Positions 44,740 through 52,346 of a stretch of DNA of 64,000 nt are shown piece by piece. Position numbers and translations under genes: made by a program. The notes under the pieces were generated by a model. The model had not been told where the DNA came from, made no database searches, and saw only the letters and a program-made list of their open reading frames with translations. Within the stretch, counting starts at the first letter, position 1, and every line of letters begins with the position of its first letter. The stretch spans positions 111,475-175,474 of the forward strand of contig JAIBBZ010000009.1 in the NCBI GenBank assembly GCA_019694435.1, written 5' to 3'. The DNA is from Pirellulales bacterium (lineage in GTDB: Bacteria > Planctomycetota > Planctomycetia > Pirellulales > JAEUIK01).

Positions 44740-45213
44740 CGTCCGTGAGGTGCGAATCGTCTGTCCGGACGGCGCTGAGCGGACGATCCGGCGACGTCGG
44801 CAGGAGGTGGACAGATTATCACTGATTTCACCTCGCAAGGGGAACTGGTTGTGCAGAATTCGTCGCGCGGATTCAGGCGAATTCGCCCCCTCCGAGCGAT
44901 GGCCGGCGAATCGGAGTAATTTACCCAACTTCTTGTTTGACTTGGGAGTTAGGTTCGCGATAGACTCGCCACAGGAATCGCAGGTCCAGGTATCGCCCGG
45001 TGTTGCATCAAACGAGCCGCCTTGGCGGGCAGCTAGCGAGCTCTGAAGAGTTGGCTAGGGTTCGATGCGTGCCGCGATGCGAATTCTCTGGGGGCCGACC
45101 TCAGCTAGCCCGTTCGGGCAGGCGCAGGTCGCGCGAGGGCAGCAATTTTGCCTGAGTGTTTGCGACGTTCTTATTTTCTTTATTTGGTTTGTTGTTTTGG
45201 AGGAGGCGTTCTT
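44740..45213. other. Divergent intergenic region, long leader of the DUF1559 gene
   Basis: About 470 bases between addB and the DUF1559 gene. A candidate promoter lies at 44937-44966, giving a leader of about 240 bases. Within the leader there is a small perfect hairpin GCCCG-TT-CGGGC (45108-45119), and the last 60 bases before the start are T-rich and end in GGAGGAGG. I see no known riboswitch fold. Confidence 0.45.
44937..44966 (+). promoter_or_regulatory. Candidate promoter of the DUF1559 gene
   Basis: TTGACT at 44937-44942 and TAGACT at 44961-44966, separated by 18 bases. The -35 matches the sigma70 consensus in 5 of 6 positions and the -10 in 4 of 6. It points towards the DUF1559 gene, whose start codon is about 240 bases further. 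Confidence 0.4.
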
Positions 45214-46509
45214 ATGTCTACTGCGTGTTCGGCGCAGCAGCGGCGGGGATTCACCCTCGTCGAACTGCTCGTGGTGATCGCGATCATCGCGATCTTGATT
45301 GCCTTGTTGTTGCCGGCCGTGCAAGCGGCTCGGCGCGCGGCTCAGCGGAGTCAGTGCCAGAACAACATGAAGCAGATCGGCCTGGCGATGCACAACTATG
45401 CCACGGCGCTGGGCAGCTTCCCGCCGGCATCGACGGGGCCGTGGATGGGCCCGGCGGCGTATACGTCGGACACGGTCCTTGAGATCTACCCCGCCACGAA
45501 TCGCAACGACCCGAACTGGTCGACGGCCGGACCGGGATACCCCACGGGCCACTGCTATAGTTGGCATGCCCTCGTTTTGTCGTATATGGAAGGTGGCGGC
45601 GGTATCTCTCAGAACATCAACTTCAATCGCCGAACCTTCGACGCCACGCCGAATAACACCACGTCGGCCGGTTCGAACAAGCAACCGCCGGGCGGTAATC
45701 TGCCGGGCAATGCCTTGTTCGCCCGCCAGCAGTTTGCTGGATTCATTTGTCCCTCGTACTCCGGGCCGCGCATCTCGAGCGGTCTGTTGTACAACGACTT
45801 AGCAAGCCGTTCGCCCGGGGTTACGAATGTGACCGTAGGCGGCGCTGCTCAGTATTTCTTCAATCTGGCGATCGCGAATTATCGCGGCTTCGGTGGTAGC
45901 ACGGTGTTTCACTGCACATGGCAGACGGTTGGTTCGAGCACTCAGCCACCGGACCCCGACGCGATCCTCGGTTACCCGAATCCTTTCTACAAAGCGGGTA
46001 AGCGATTCGCCGACGTCCTCGACGGCACCTCGAACACATTCCTGTGCTGCGAGTCGAAGGAAGCCAACTGGAGCGCTTGGTGGGACGGTAGCGTCGCGTC
46101 GATCTGGGCGCTTGCGTTCAAGAAAGGTGACACCGGGCCCGCGAGTGAGTTGGTTGGCGCGAACACGTCAGGTAACCCCAAGCCCTATACGGTCCCTGCC
46201 GTTGGCGTCGTCAAGGGGCTCAACTTTGGCGGCGGTCAAAAGATCGATAACCGGCCGGGGCAGAATGGCAAGAAGCAGATCTTTCTGCCGTACGTCGACA
46301 CCAGCGGTGACCTGATGGCGTACTATGATCCGCGTACCCCCGGTATCCTCTGGGGGCCGAGCAGCGATCACGAAGGCGGCGCCCATCACCTGATGGCCGA
46401 CGGCGGCGTGAAGTTCCTGAACGATAACATCGACACCGAAGTCTACTACGATTCGACGACGATGGCCGGACGTGAAACCGGTACCGTCGGCAGCGTCAGC
46501 ACCAACTAA
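45214..46509 (+). CDS. DUF1559 protein with prepilin-type N-terminus and H-X9-DG motif
   Basis: A 431-residue protein of the family greatly expanded in planctomycetes. The N-terminus [19 protein letters not shown] is a type IV prepilin signal (cleavage before the Phe of GFTLVE) followed by a long hydrophobic helix. The DUF1559 body begins with [16 protein letters not shown]. Near the C-terminus, [13 protein letters not shown] satisfies H-X9-DG exactly. It is probably a pseudopilin-like secretion or surface component in the cell envelope. The ATG at 45214 is preceded by GGAGGAGG at 45199-45206. It has its own terminator and probably forms a single-gene transcript. Confidence 0.95.
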   Translation: MSTACSAQQRRGFTLVELLVVIAIIAILIALLLPAVQAARRAAQRSQCQNNMKQIGLAMHNYATALGSFPPASTGPWMGPAAYTSDTVLEIYPATNRNDPNWSTAGPGYPTGHCYSWHALVLSYMEGGGGISQNINFNRRTFDATPNNTTSAGSNKQPPGGNLPGNALFARQQFAGFICPSYSGPRISSGLLYNDLASRSPGVTNVTVGGAAQYFFNLAIANYRGFGGSTVFHCTWQTVGSSTQPPDPDAILGYPNPFYKAGKRFADVLDGTSNTFLCCESKEANWSAWWDGSVASIWALAFKKGDTGPASELVGANTSGNPKPYTVPAVGVVKGLNFGGGQKIDNRPGQNGKKQIFLPYVDTSGDLMAYYDPRTPGILWGPSSDHEGGAHHLMADGGVKFLNDNIDTEVYYDSTTMAGRETGTVGSVSTN

Positions 46510-46538
46510 GGTTGCCTGGCGAAGCTCGTTCGATCCTC

Positions 46539-46575
46539 GCTGCCTCCGCGCCTCGGCGCGGAGGCAGCGTTTTTT
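46539..46575 (+). terminator. Rho-independent terminator after the DUF1559 gene
   Basis: A perfect 13-bp inverted repeat (GCTGCCTCCGCGC at 46539-46551 and its complement at 46556-46568) with a CTCG loop, followed by GTTTTTT. It lies 30 bases after the stop codon and just before the rhodanese gene. Confidence 0.92.
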
Positions 46576-46613
46576 CTTGGTCCCGTACCGATCACTTGCC
46601 CGGAAGCAACCCC

Positions 46614-46961
46614 ATGTCCGATCCTGCGGGAACGCGCCCGATGGAGATCTCTTGCCGCGAGACCAAGGCCCTCTTGGACTCTGGCGAGCCCGTGTGCTTG
46701 ATCGATTGCCGCGAAGTGGACGAAAGCCGGCTCGTCAGCATCGCCGGCACAAAGTTGCTGCCGATGTCCGAACTGGCCAGCCGAACCGGTGAATTACCGG
46801 CCGATCAGGGCACTCGGATCGTCGTGCACTGCCATCACGGCGGGCGGAGCATGCAGGTGGCTTTGTGGCTGCGCCGCGAAGGCTATGCTCACGCGCAAAG
46901 CATGGCCGGCGGGATCGATCAATGGGCCGTCGAGATCGAGCCGGGCATGGTTCGCTATTAG
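46614..46961 (+). CDS. Single-domain rhodanese-like protein
   Basis: A 115-residue cytoplasmic sulfurtransferase-type domain. The active-site loop is HCHHGGRS with Cys73 as the persulfide-forming residue and Arg78 at its end. LIDCREVDESRLVSIAGTKLLPMSE is the typical N-terminal part. It starts 39 bases after the DUF1559 terminator, so it needs its own promoter or read-through. The substrate or acceptor is unknown. Confidence 0.9.
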   Translation: MSDPAGTRPMEISCRETKALLDSGEPVCLIDCREVDESRLVSIAGTKLLPMSELASRTGELPADQGTRIVVHCHHGGRSMQVALWLRREGYAHAQSMAGGIDQWAVEIEPGMVRY

Positions 46962-47148
46962 TCGCATGCGCTTGCCTGATTGCGGTCGATCGACTTACGC
47001 CGAGCCTGGCCCGAACGGCGACGCCGCCCGCAGGCATGGCTTGCATGATCGGCATGGTGGCGCGGCTGACCGTCCTTGTCAGCCTCCCGGCGATGACCTA
47101 TAAACGGCTTTGCTCGCTTGCGGCCGCAAAGGCCCGCACTCTCACCCT

Positions 47149-47232
47149 GCCCGGGTGGCGGAATTGGCAGACGCGCAAGATTCAGGTTCTTGTCTCAGTA
47201 ATGAGGTGGAGGTTCGACTCCTCTCCCGGGCA
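47149..47232 (+). tRNA. tRNA-Leu (anticodon CAG)
   Basis: Acceptor GCCCGGG (47149-47155) pairs with CCCGGGC (47225-47231), with discriminator A at 47232. The anticodon stem is CAAGA/TCTTG around loop TTCAGGT, so the anticodon is CAG at 47183-47185. A long variable arm typical of class II tRNAs precedes the T-arm (GGAGG-TTCGACT-CCTCT). The CCA end is not encoded. Reads CUG codons, which dominate in this GC-rich genome. Confidence 0.95.
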
Positions 47233-47314
47233 CTTTTCTCCCGCGCCGTCCGCCCCGAGTTTCGACGGCACGCTGCGGTCAGCATGACCAACCAGTGGCA
47301 CAGGCGCTCGCCGT

Positions 47315-47767
47315 CTAACTCGGCTCGCTCTGCTTGACGAGCTTTTCTGGTCGCACGGCCATGTAGATGCTGTCGCCACGGGCCACTTCTTTGCCCTCGG
47401 CGTTCACGACCACGCTCTCGGCGTGAAACAGTTGCCGGCCGATCCGCGGGATTTTCGATTCGCAAATGATGATCCCCTCGGACACCGGGCGCAGATATTT
47501 GACCCGCAAGTCGACGGACACGATCGCACCACCGACGGCGGCCACCTCTCGAAAGGCATCGGTCAGCAGCAACGCGTGGGCGATTCCCGTATCGATCAGC
47601 GAGGCGATCACGCCGCCGTGCATGATGCCGGCCGGCTGACAGAGATCGGGCCGATACGTCACCTGGGTTTTCGACCAGCCGGGCTGCATGTCGAGGATTT
47701 CCAGGCCGATCAGTCGGAAAAAAGGAAAATCGGACGCCATTTGCAGAAACTGTTCGCGGGTCAACAT
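47315..47767 (-). CDS. PaaI-type hotdog-fold thioesterase
   Basis: A 150-residue acyl-CoA thioesterase-like protein. The central helix GIMHGGVIASLIDTGIAHAL is characteristic of the PaaI/YbgC-like hotdog family, with catalytic Asp in IDTG. SVDLRVKYLRPVSEG is the typical substrate strand. It is divergent from the penicillin-acylase gene. The natural acyl-CoA cannot be told from the sequence. Confidence 0.88.
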   Translation of the reverse strand: MLTREQFLQMASDFPFFRLIGLEILDMQPGWSKTQVTYRPDLCQPAGIMHGGVIASLIDTGIAHALLLTDAFREVAAVGGAIVSVDLRVKYLRPVSEGIIICESKIPRIGRQLFHAESVVVNAEGKEVARGDSIYMAVRPEKLVKQSEPS

Positions 47768-47956
47768 CGGCAGATCGTACGAAGGGTGCGAGGGTTAAGG
47801 GGGCGAGGCCCGATCATAGCGGTCGCCCGGGCCGCGGGGGAGCCGTTGATTGAGCGCACTGGTCGGCTCAACTAATATCCGAGCGCAAGCGGGACGCACG
47901 GGAAGCGACCCGCGAAGCCGATGACCCGCACTTTGTCTCAACAGGCCCTGCCTCCG

Positions 47957-50386
47957 ATGAATTCCAGGACAAGACTTCGCCTGCGGTCGCTGGTTGCTTT
48001 CCTAGCCGTCTGTGCGGCGCTACTGAGCCGCAACGCGTACGCGGCAGAATCGCCAACCCGGCTCCAAGGCCTCGCACAAAAGGTAACGGTGTATTTCGAT
48101 ACCTACGATATCCCTCACGTCTATGCCGAATCGTGGGTCGATGCGGCCCGGGCCGTGGGTTATCTGCATGCCTCAGCACGGCTTGGGCAGATGGACATCT
48201 TCCGGCGGCAAGCTTCAGGTCGCCTGGCAGAGCTCATGGGCGCCGGCGCACTGGAATCGGACAAGCTGATGCGGCTGCTGGGCGTGCGCCGGACCTGCGA
48301 GGCGTTCTGGAAATCGGACGCCGTGCCGGCCGAGTATCGAGCCGAGATCGAAGCCTACTGTGCCGGCGTCAATCAACGGATCGTCGAACTCACGCCGGAC
48401 AAGCTGCCGCTGACGTTTCAAGCGCTCGGCTATCGACCGACACTTTGGGAGCCGGTCGACTGTCTGGTGATGACCAAGTATATGGGCTGGGATCAATCAG
48501 GCACCGAGGATGATCTCTGGTTTGGCACCATGATCGAAAAGCTCGGTGCCGACGTTTGCAACGAGCTGTGGCCCCTGGACCGTCCGTATGAATTGCCGAT
48601 CGTTTCGCGACAGGTCGAGCGGCAGCGGCTTCCAGCGCCTGGGACGCAGGCCGGAGTCGCCAGCGGCCTGCCAGCGGGCTTGGCCGCGCTTTACGAGCGG
48701 ACATTTGCCCGCCTGGCGGCGTCGCGGCTGCATCCGCGCAGCGACAGTTTCGGCAGCAACAATTGGGCCGTCGCCGGCAGTAAGACCGCCTCGGGCAAAC
48801 CGATTCTGGCCAGCGACCCGCATCTAGGTTTCCGGTTGCCGTCGCTGTGGTATGCCGCGCACGTTTCCGTGCGCGGGAAGAACGTGACCGGCGTGATGTT
48901 TCCCGGCAATCACACGGTGGTGATTGGCCACACCGATCATCACGCGTGGGGGATCACGAACATGCAGGCCGATGCAGTCGACTACTACGTCGAGACGGTC
49001 AAGGACGACGATGCCCGACAATACCTGCACCGCGGCCAGTGGAAGACGATGGATGTCGTCACAGAGAAGATTGCCGTTCAGGGGCAGGGCGAAGTCGAAC
49101 TGCAAGTCGAGTCGACGGTTCATGGCCCCGTCGTGAGCCGCGAAGGGGGCCGCGTCGTCACGCTCGCCTGGCCGGGTACGCAGCCAACCAGCGACGCGCT
49201 GGCATTCTGGAAGGGACAGCGCGTGGAAACGCTCGAGGGTTTTCTCGACGCGCTCGACTTGATCAAGGTGCCGAACCTGAACATCTGTTATGCCGACGTC
49301 GAGGGCAACATCGCCATCCATCCTTGCGGTTCGCTCCCTGTCCGGTTGCCGGGGCAGGGGCGCGTGCCCATGGACGGCGCTTCGGGCGATTACGACTGGC
49401 AGGGCATGATCCCGAGCAACCGGCTGCCGCTGTCGGTCAATCCGCCGGAAGGCTACGTCGGCAGTGCGAATGGCCGACCTTCGCCGCAGGGCTATCCCTA
49501 TTATCTCGGCTGGATGTGGGACGACAGCTATCGCACCCGGCGGATGCACGACGTTTTGCAAACAGCCAACAAAGTCACGATCGCCGACATGCAGAAATTG
49601 CAGTACGACACGCACGACAAGTGCGCTGAGCGGTTTTTGCCGGTCTTGTTGGCGTCGCTGACGGGCGCCGAGATGACGGATCCACTCGCCAAGGCCGCCC
49701 GCGCAGCCCTGGCCGATTGGGATTTCGTCGCCGATCCGGAGGCGATTGCGCCGGCCATCTGGCTGCGCTGGTTCGAGGAGTACCGCGACGGCGTGTGGCG
49801 GGACGAATGGGCGCGGCGCGGTATCGAGCAGCCCGGCGGCTCCTGGGGGTACAGCGGCAACAATCGCCGCGAGCCGATGCTCGAAGTGCTGGAGTTCCTG
49901 ACGCTCGAGCAGCCAAATTCGCCGTGGTTCGACGTTGCCGACACCGCCGCGCAAGAAACCCGCGACGACGTGGCGCGCGCGGCGTTTGGGCGCGCCGTCG
50001 GCAAACTGAAAATGCAATTTGGCGACGATGTCAACCAGTGGGTTTGGGGCAAGATCAACATCTTGCGAATCGGCTCGTTGACCGAGCAGCCCGAGTTGGC
50101 CCGCGAGGGTGGTCCTGTTCCCGGCACGGCCTTTACGCTCAATCCAGGCAGCAACGTCGGCCATGTCGGCGGCGGAGCATCGTGGCGGATGCTGGTCGAT
50201 TTCAGCCAGCCGGACGCAAGTCTGGGCGTGTACCCGGGCGGCCAAAGCGAGGATCCAACCAGCCCGCACTACGACGACCTGATGCCGTTGTGGGCGGCGG
50301 GCAAGTACGTCGACATGGCCGCGTTTCGCCGTACCGAGCAAGGCAGGCGCGAAGCGGCCGAGCGTGCCAGGACCTTCGTGCCCTGA
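47957..50386 (+). CDS. Exported penicillin acylase-type N-terminal-nucleophile hydrolase
   Basis: An 809-residue secreted precursor. A signal peptide ends near residue 29 (LLSRNAYA). The alpha chain starts with VYFDTYDIPHVYAESW (the usual D-x-x-G/D-I-PH substrate region). The nucleophile that becomes the beta-chain N-terminus is Ser267 in FGSNNWAVAG, directly after a typical linker peptide; LASDPHLGFRLPSLWY and NHTVVIGHTDHHAWGITN continue the beta chain. Members hydrolyse amide bonds of beta-lactams, acyl-homoserine lactones or other N-acyl compounds. Quorum quenching is a reasonable but untested role. Start at 47957 is chosen because the signal peptide begins there. Confidence 0.92.
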   Translation: MNSRTRLRLRSLVAFLAVCAALLSRNAYAAESPTRLQGLAQKVTVYFDTYDIPHVYAESWVDAARAVGYLHASARLGQMDIFRRQASGRLAELMGAGALESDKLMRLLGVRRTCEAFWKSDAVPAEYRAEIEAYCAGVNQRIVELTPDKLPLTFQALGYRPTLWEPVDCLVMTKYMGWDQSGTEDDLWFGTMIEKLGADVCNELWPLDRPYELPIVSRQVERQRLPAPGTQAGVASGLPAGLAALYERTFARLAASRLHPRSDSFGSNNWAVAGSKTASGKPILASDPHLGFRLPSLWYAAHVSVRGKNVTGVMFPGNHTVVIGHTDHHAWGITNMQADAVDYYVETVKDDDARQYLHRGQWKTMDVVTEKIAVQGQGEVELQVESTVHGPVVSREGGRVVTLAWPGTQPTSDALAFWKGQRVETLEGFLDALDLIKVPNLNICYADVEGNIAIHPCGSLPVRLPGQGRVPMDGASGDYDWQGMIPSNRLPLSVNPPEGYVGSANGRPSPQGYPYYLGWMWDDSYRTRRMHDVLQTANKVTIADMQKLQYDTHDKCAERFLPVLLASLTGAEMTDPLAKAARAALADWDFVADPEAIAPAIWLRWFEEYRDGVWRDEWARRGIEQPGGSWGYSGNNRREPMLEVLEFLTLEQPNSPWFDVADTAAQETRDDVARAAFGRAVGKLKMQFGDDVNQWVWGKINILRIGSLTEQPELAREGGPVPGTAFTLNPGSNVGHVGGGASWRMLVDFSQPDASLGVYPGGQSEDPTSPHYDDLMPLWAAGKYVDMAAFRRTEQGRREAAERARTFVP

Positions 50387-50418
50387 CCAGGAGTTTGTCG
50401 AGCCATGAATTGGGCAAC

Positions 50419-51321
50419 ATGCACGTCCTGCTAACCGGTGCCAGCGGCCAACTCGGAGCGTATCTGCTCCGCGCATTGACGCGTCGTGGCGTAGCGACCG
50501 TCGCTTGGAGCGGACGCGGCACCGGCACGCTGTTCCAGACGCCGTTGTGCTCGATCGATCTGGCGGATCAAGCGGCAGTCCGCGCGGCGTTTGACGATGC
50601 CGCACCCGACGTCGTCATTCACACCGCCGCCATGTCGGCCATTGCCGACGTCCTGGCCGATCCCGATCGGGCACATGCGGTGAACACTGCCGGTACGTGC
50701 CTGTTGGCCGAATTGGCTGCGGCTCGCCGCGCGCGACTGGTCTATATCTCGACCGACCTCGTGTTCGACGGCGAGGAAAGCCCCTGCCGCGAGACGACAC
50801 CTCCGCGGCCGTTGTCGATCTACGGCCGGACCAAGCTGCTGGCGGAACCGGTCGTGCTTGACGATGCGCAGGGCCTGGTGATCCGCGTGAGCTTGTTGTT
50901 CGGTCCGACGTTGATCGACCGTCCCACGTTTTTCGATCATCAAGTAGCCGCCCTGCGCGAGGGGCGCACGCTGCGACTGTTCGACGACGAATGGCGCACG
51001 CCGCTCGATCTCGACAGCGCCGCGGCCGGCATTCTTGCCGCGGCCCAGAGCGACGTGCGCGGCATCTTGTTGTTGGGTGGCCGGGAACGTTTGAGTCGGC
51101 TGGAGATGGGCCAGCAGATTGCAGATGCGTGCGGCGCGAGCCGGGCTTTGCTCGAGGCGACGTCGCGGCTGACGGTGGGCGGTCCGGAGCCAAGGCCGCG
51201 CGATACAGCGCTCGATTCGAGCCGTTTTGAGCGGCACTTCCCCGGTGTCGTGCGCCCGTCGTTCGCCGCCGCCGTCGGGCGCTCTTTGTTCGGCGACGGC
51301 AGCGTGCTGACGGCCGGCTGA
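50419..51321 (+). CDS. NAD(P)-dependent RmlD/epimerase-type reductase
   Basis: A 300-residue extended short-chain dehydrogenase. The N-terminal nucleotide site is LLTGASGQLG (residues 4-13). VIHTAAMS and VYISTDLVFDGEE are core strands, and YGRTK provides the catalytic Tyr and Lys. The layout fits dTDP-4-dehydrorhamnose reductase and related enzymes of nucleotide-sugar metabolism, but no other sugar genes are adjacent, so the substrate is open. It lies 32 bases after the penicillin acylase gene, probably in the same transcript, and is convergent with the next gene with only four bases between. Confidence 0.85.
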   Translation: MHVLLTGASGQLGAYLLRALTRRGVATVAWSGRGTGTLFQTPLCSIDLADQAAVRAAFDDAAPDVVIHTAAMSAIADVLADPDRAHAVNTAGTCLLAELAAARRARLVYISTDLVFDGEESPCRETTPPRPLSIYGRTKLLAEPVVLDDAQGLVIRVSLLFGPTLIDRPTFFDHQVAALREGRTLRLFDDEWRTPLDLDSAAAGILAAAQSDVRGILLLGGRERLSRLEMGQQIADACGASRALLEATSRLTVGGPEPRPRDTALDSSRFERHFPGVVRPSFAAAVGRSLFGDGSVLTAG

Positions 51322-51325
51322 GCGC

Positions 51326-52180
51326 TTAGGGCAGATCGAGCCGGGCCACGACCGGGAAATGGTCGCTGGGATATTGCCCGGAAAGCGAGGCCGTGGCCAC
51401 GTGCGTTTCCAGGCAAGCGACCTCTCCGCGCGTCAGGATCCAGTCGATCCGTGCGCCGCCGGCCTGTGGCCCCTGGTAGTTGTGAAACGTGCCGATCTGC
51501 TCGCCTCGCCGCTGCGCAGTGGACCAGGTGTCGGCAAATCGTCCTTCGCCGACGAGTGCGTCATACACGAGGTTCGCCCCGGCCGCCGAGTTGAAATCGC
51601 CAACCAGGATTACGGGCAGCCGGGCATTGAGTTGCCGTGCGCGTTCCAGCAGCAGCGCCGCGCTTTTTTCCCGTGATGGCTGCGATTCATGATCGAAGTG
51701 GGTGTTGATGAAGTAGAACTCGCGATCGGTTTGCAGATCGACAAAGCGAATCCAGGTGACCATCCGGCGCACGCGATTGCCCCAGGAGGCCGATCCAATC
51801 GTCTCGGGCGTGTCGGACAGCCAGTAATGATCGTATTCCAGCGGCTGCAGTCGCGACCGGCGATAGAACACGGCCATGAACTCGCCGCGGCTGCCCCCTT
51901 CGCGGCCCAGGCCCACCCAGGCATAGTCGGGCAGGTCGGCCTCGAGGTCGCGTAGCTGCCCGTAGAGCCCTTCCTGGGTGCCGATCACGTCGGGCGCTTC
52001 GGCGTCGATGAGTGCCTTGGCGGCGGGGCGCCGCTTGGGCCAGGCATTCTCACCCGTGGGTGACGCATAGCGCAGGTTGTAAGTCATCGCGGTCAACTCG
52101 GCCGCGCCGCTTCGCGAAGCGGTGAATTGCGTTATCGCCAAAGTCGCAAAGGTCAGGGTCCAACTGAAATGCCGCGGCAT
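51326..52180 (-). CDS. Exported endonuclease/exonuclease/phosphatase-fold protein
   Basis: A 284-residue protein with a signal peptide ending near residue 27 (SRSGAA). The fold is clear: AMTYNLRYASPTGENAW at the start, GTQEGL with catalytic Glu, FINTHFDHE with His, VGDFNSAAG with Asp and Asn, RIDWIL, and SDHFPVVA with the final Asp-His. It is closer to the Mg-dependent phosphodiesterase/CCR4-like branch (N-terminal NLRY, GENAW) than to the sphingomyelinase-like protein at 7.1-8.0 kb. Substrate unknown. It is divergent from the dehydrogenase-cytochrome gene. Confidence 0.88.
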   Translation of the reverse strand: MPRHFSWTLTFATLAITQFTASRSGAAELTAMTYNLRYASPTGENAWPKRRPAAKALIDAEAPDVIGTQEGLYGQLRDLEADLPDYAWVGLGREGGSRGEFMAVFYRRSRLQPLEYDHYWLSDTPETIGSASWGNRVRRMVTWIRFVDLQTDREFYFINTHFDHESQPSREKSAALLLERARQLNARLPVILVGDFNSAAGANLVYDALVGEGRFADTWSTAQRRGEQIGTFHNYQGPQAGGARIDWILTRGEVACLETHVATASLSGQYPSDHFPVVARLDLP

Positions 52181-52346
52181 GGTGACGCTTCGTGAGGTTG
52201 CCAAGAGGTCAGGATCGAGGCTACCGGGCATTCGTCTAGGACCAACTCCCCATGGAGCGGTGGGACGGTCGCCACGTTGTTCCCCAATCCGGCTCCGCCC
52301 ACAATACACACCGAGTCGAACCAAACAAGTCGTCGCGAGGGTCCTC

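Noticed and set aside
48824..50605. 593-residue minus-strand frame opposite the penicillin acylase gene
   Set aside because: The opposite strand encodes an intact, well-recognised enzyme over the whole stretch.
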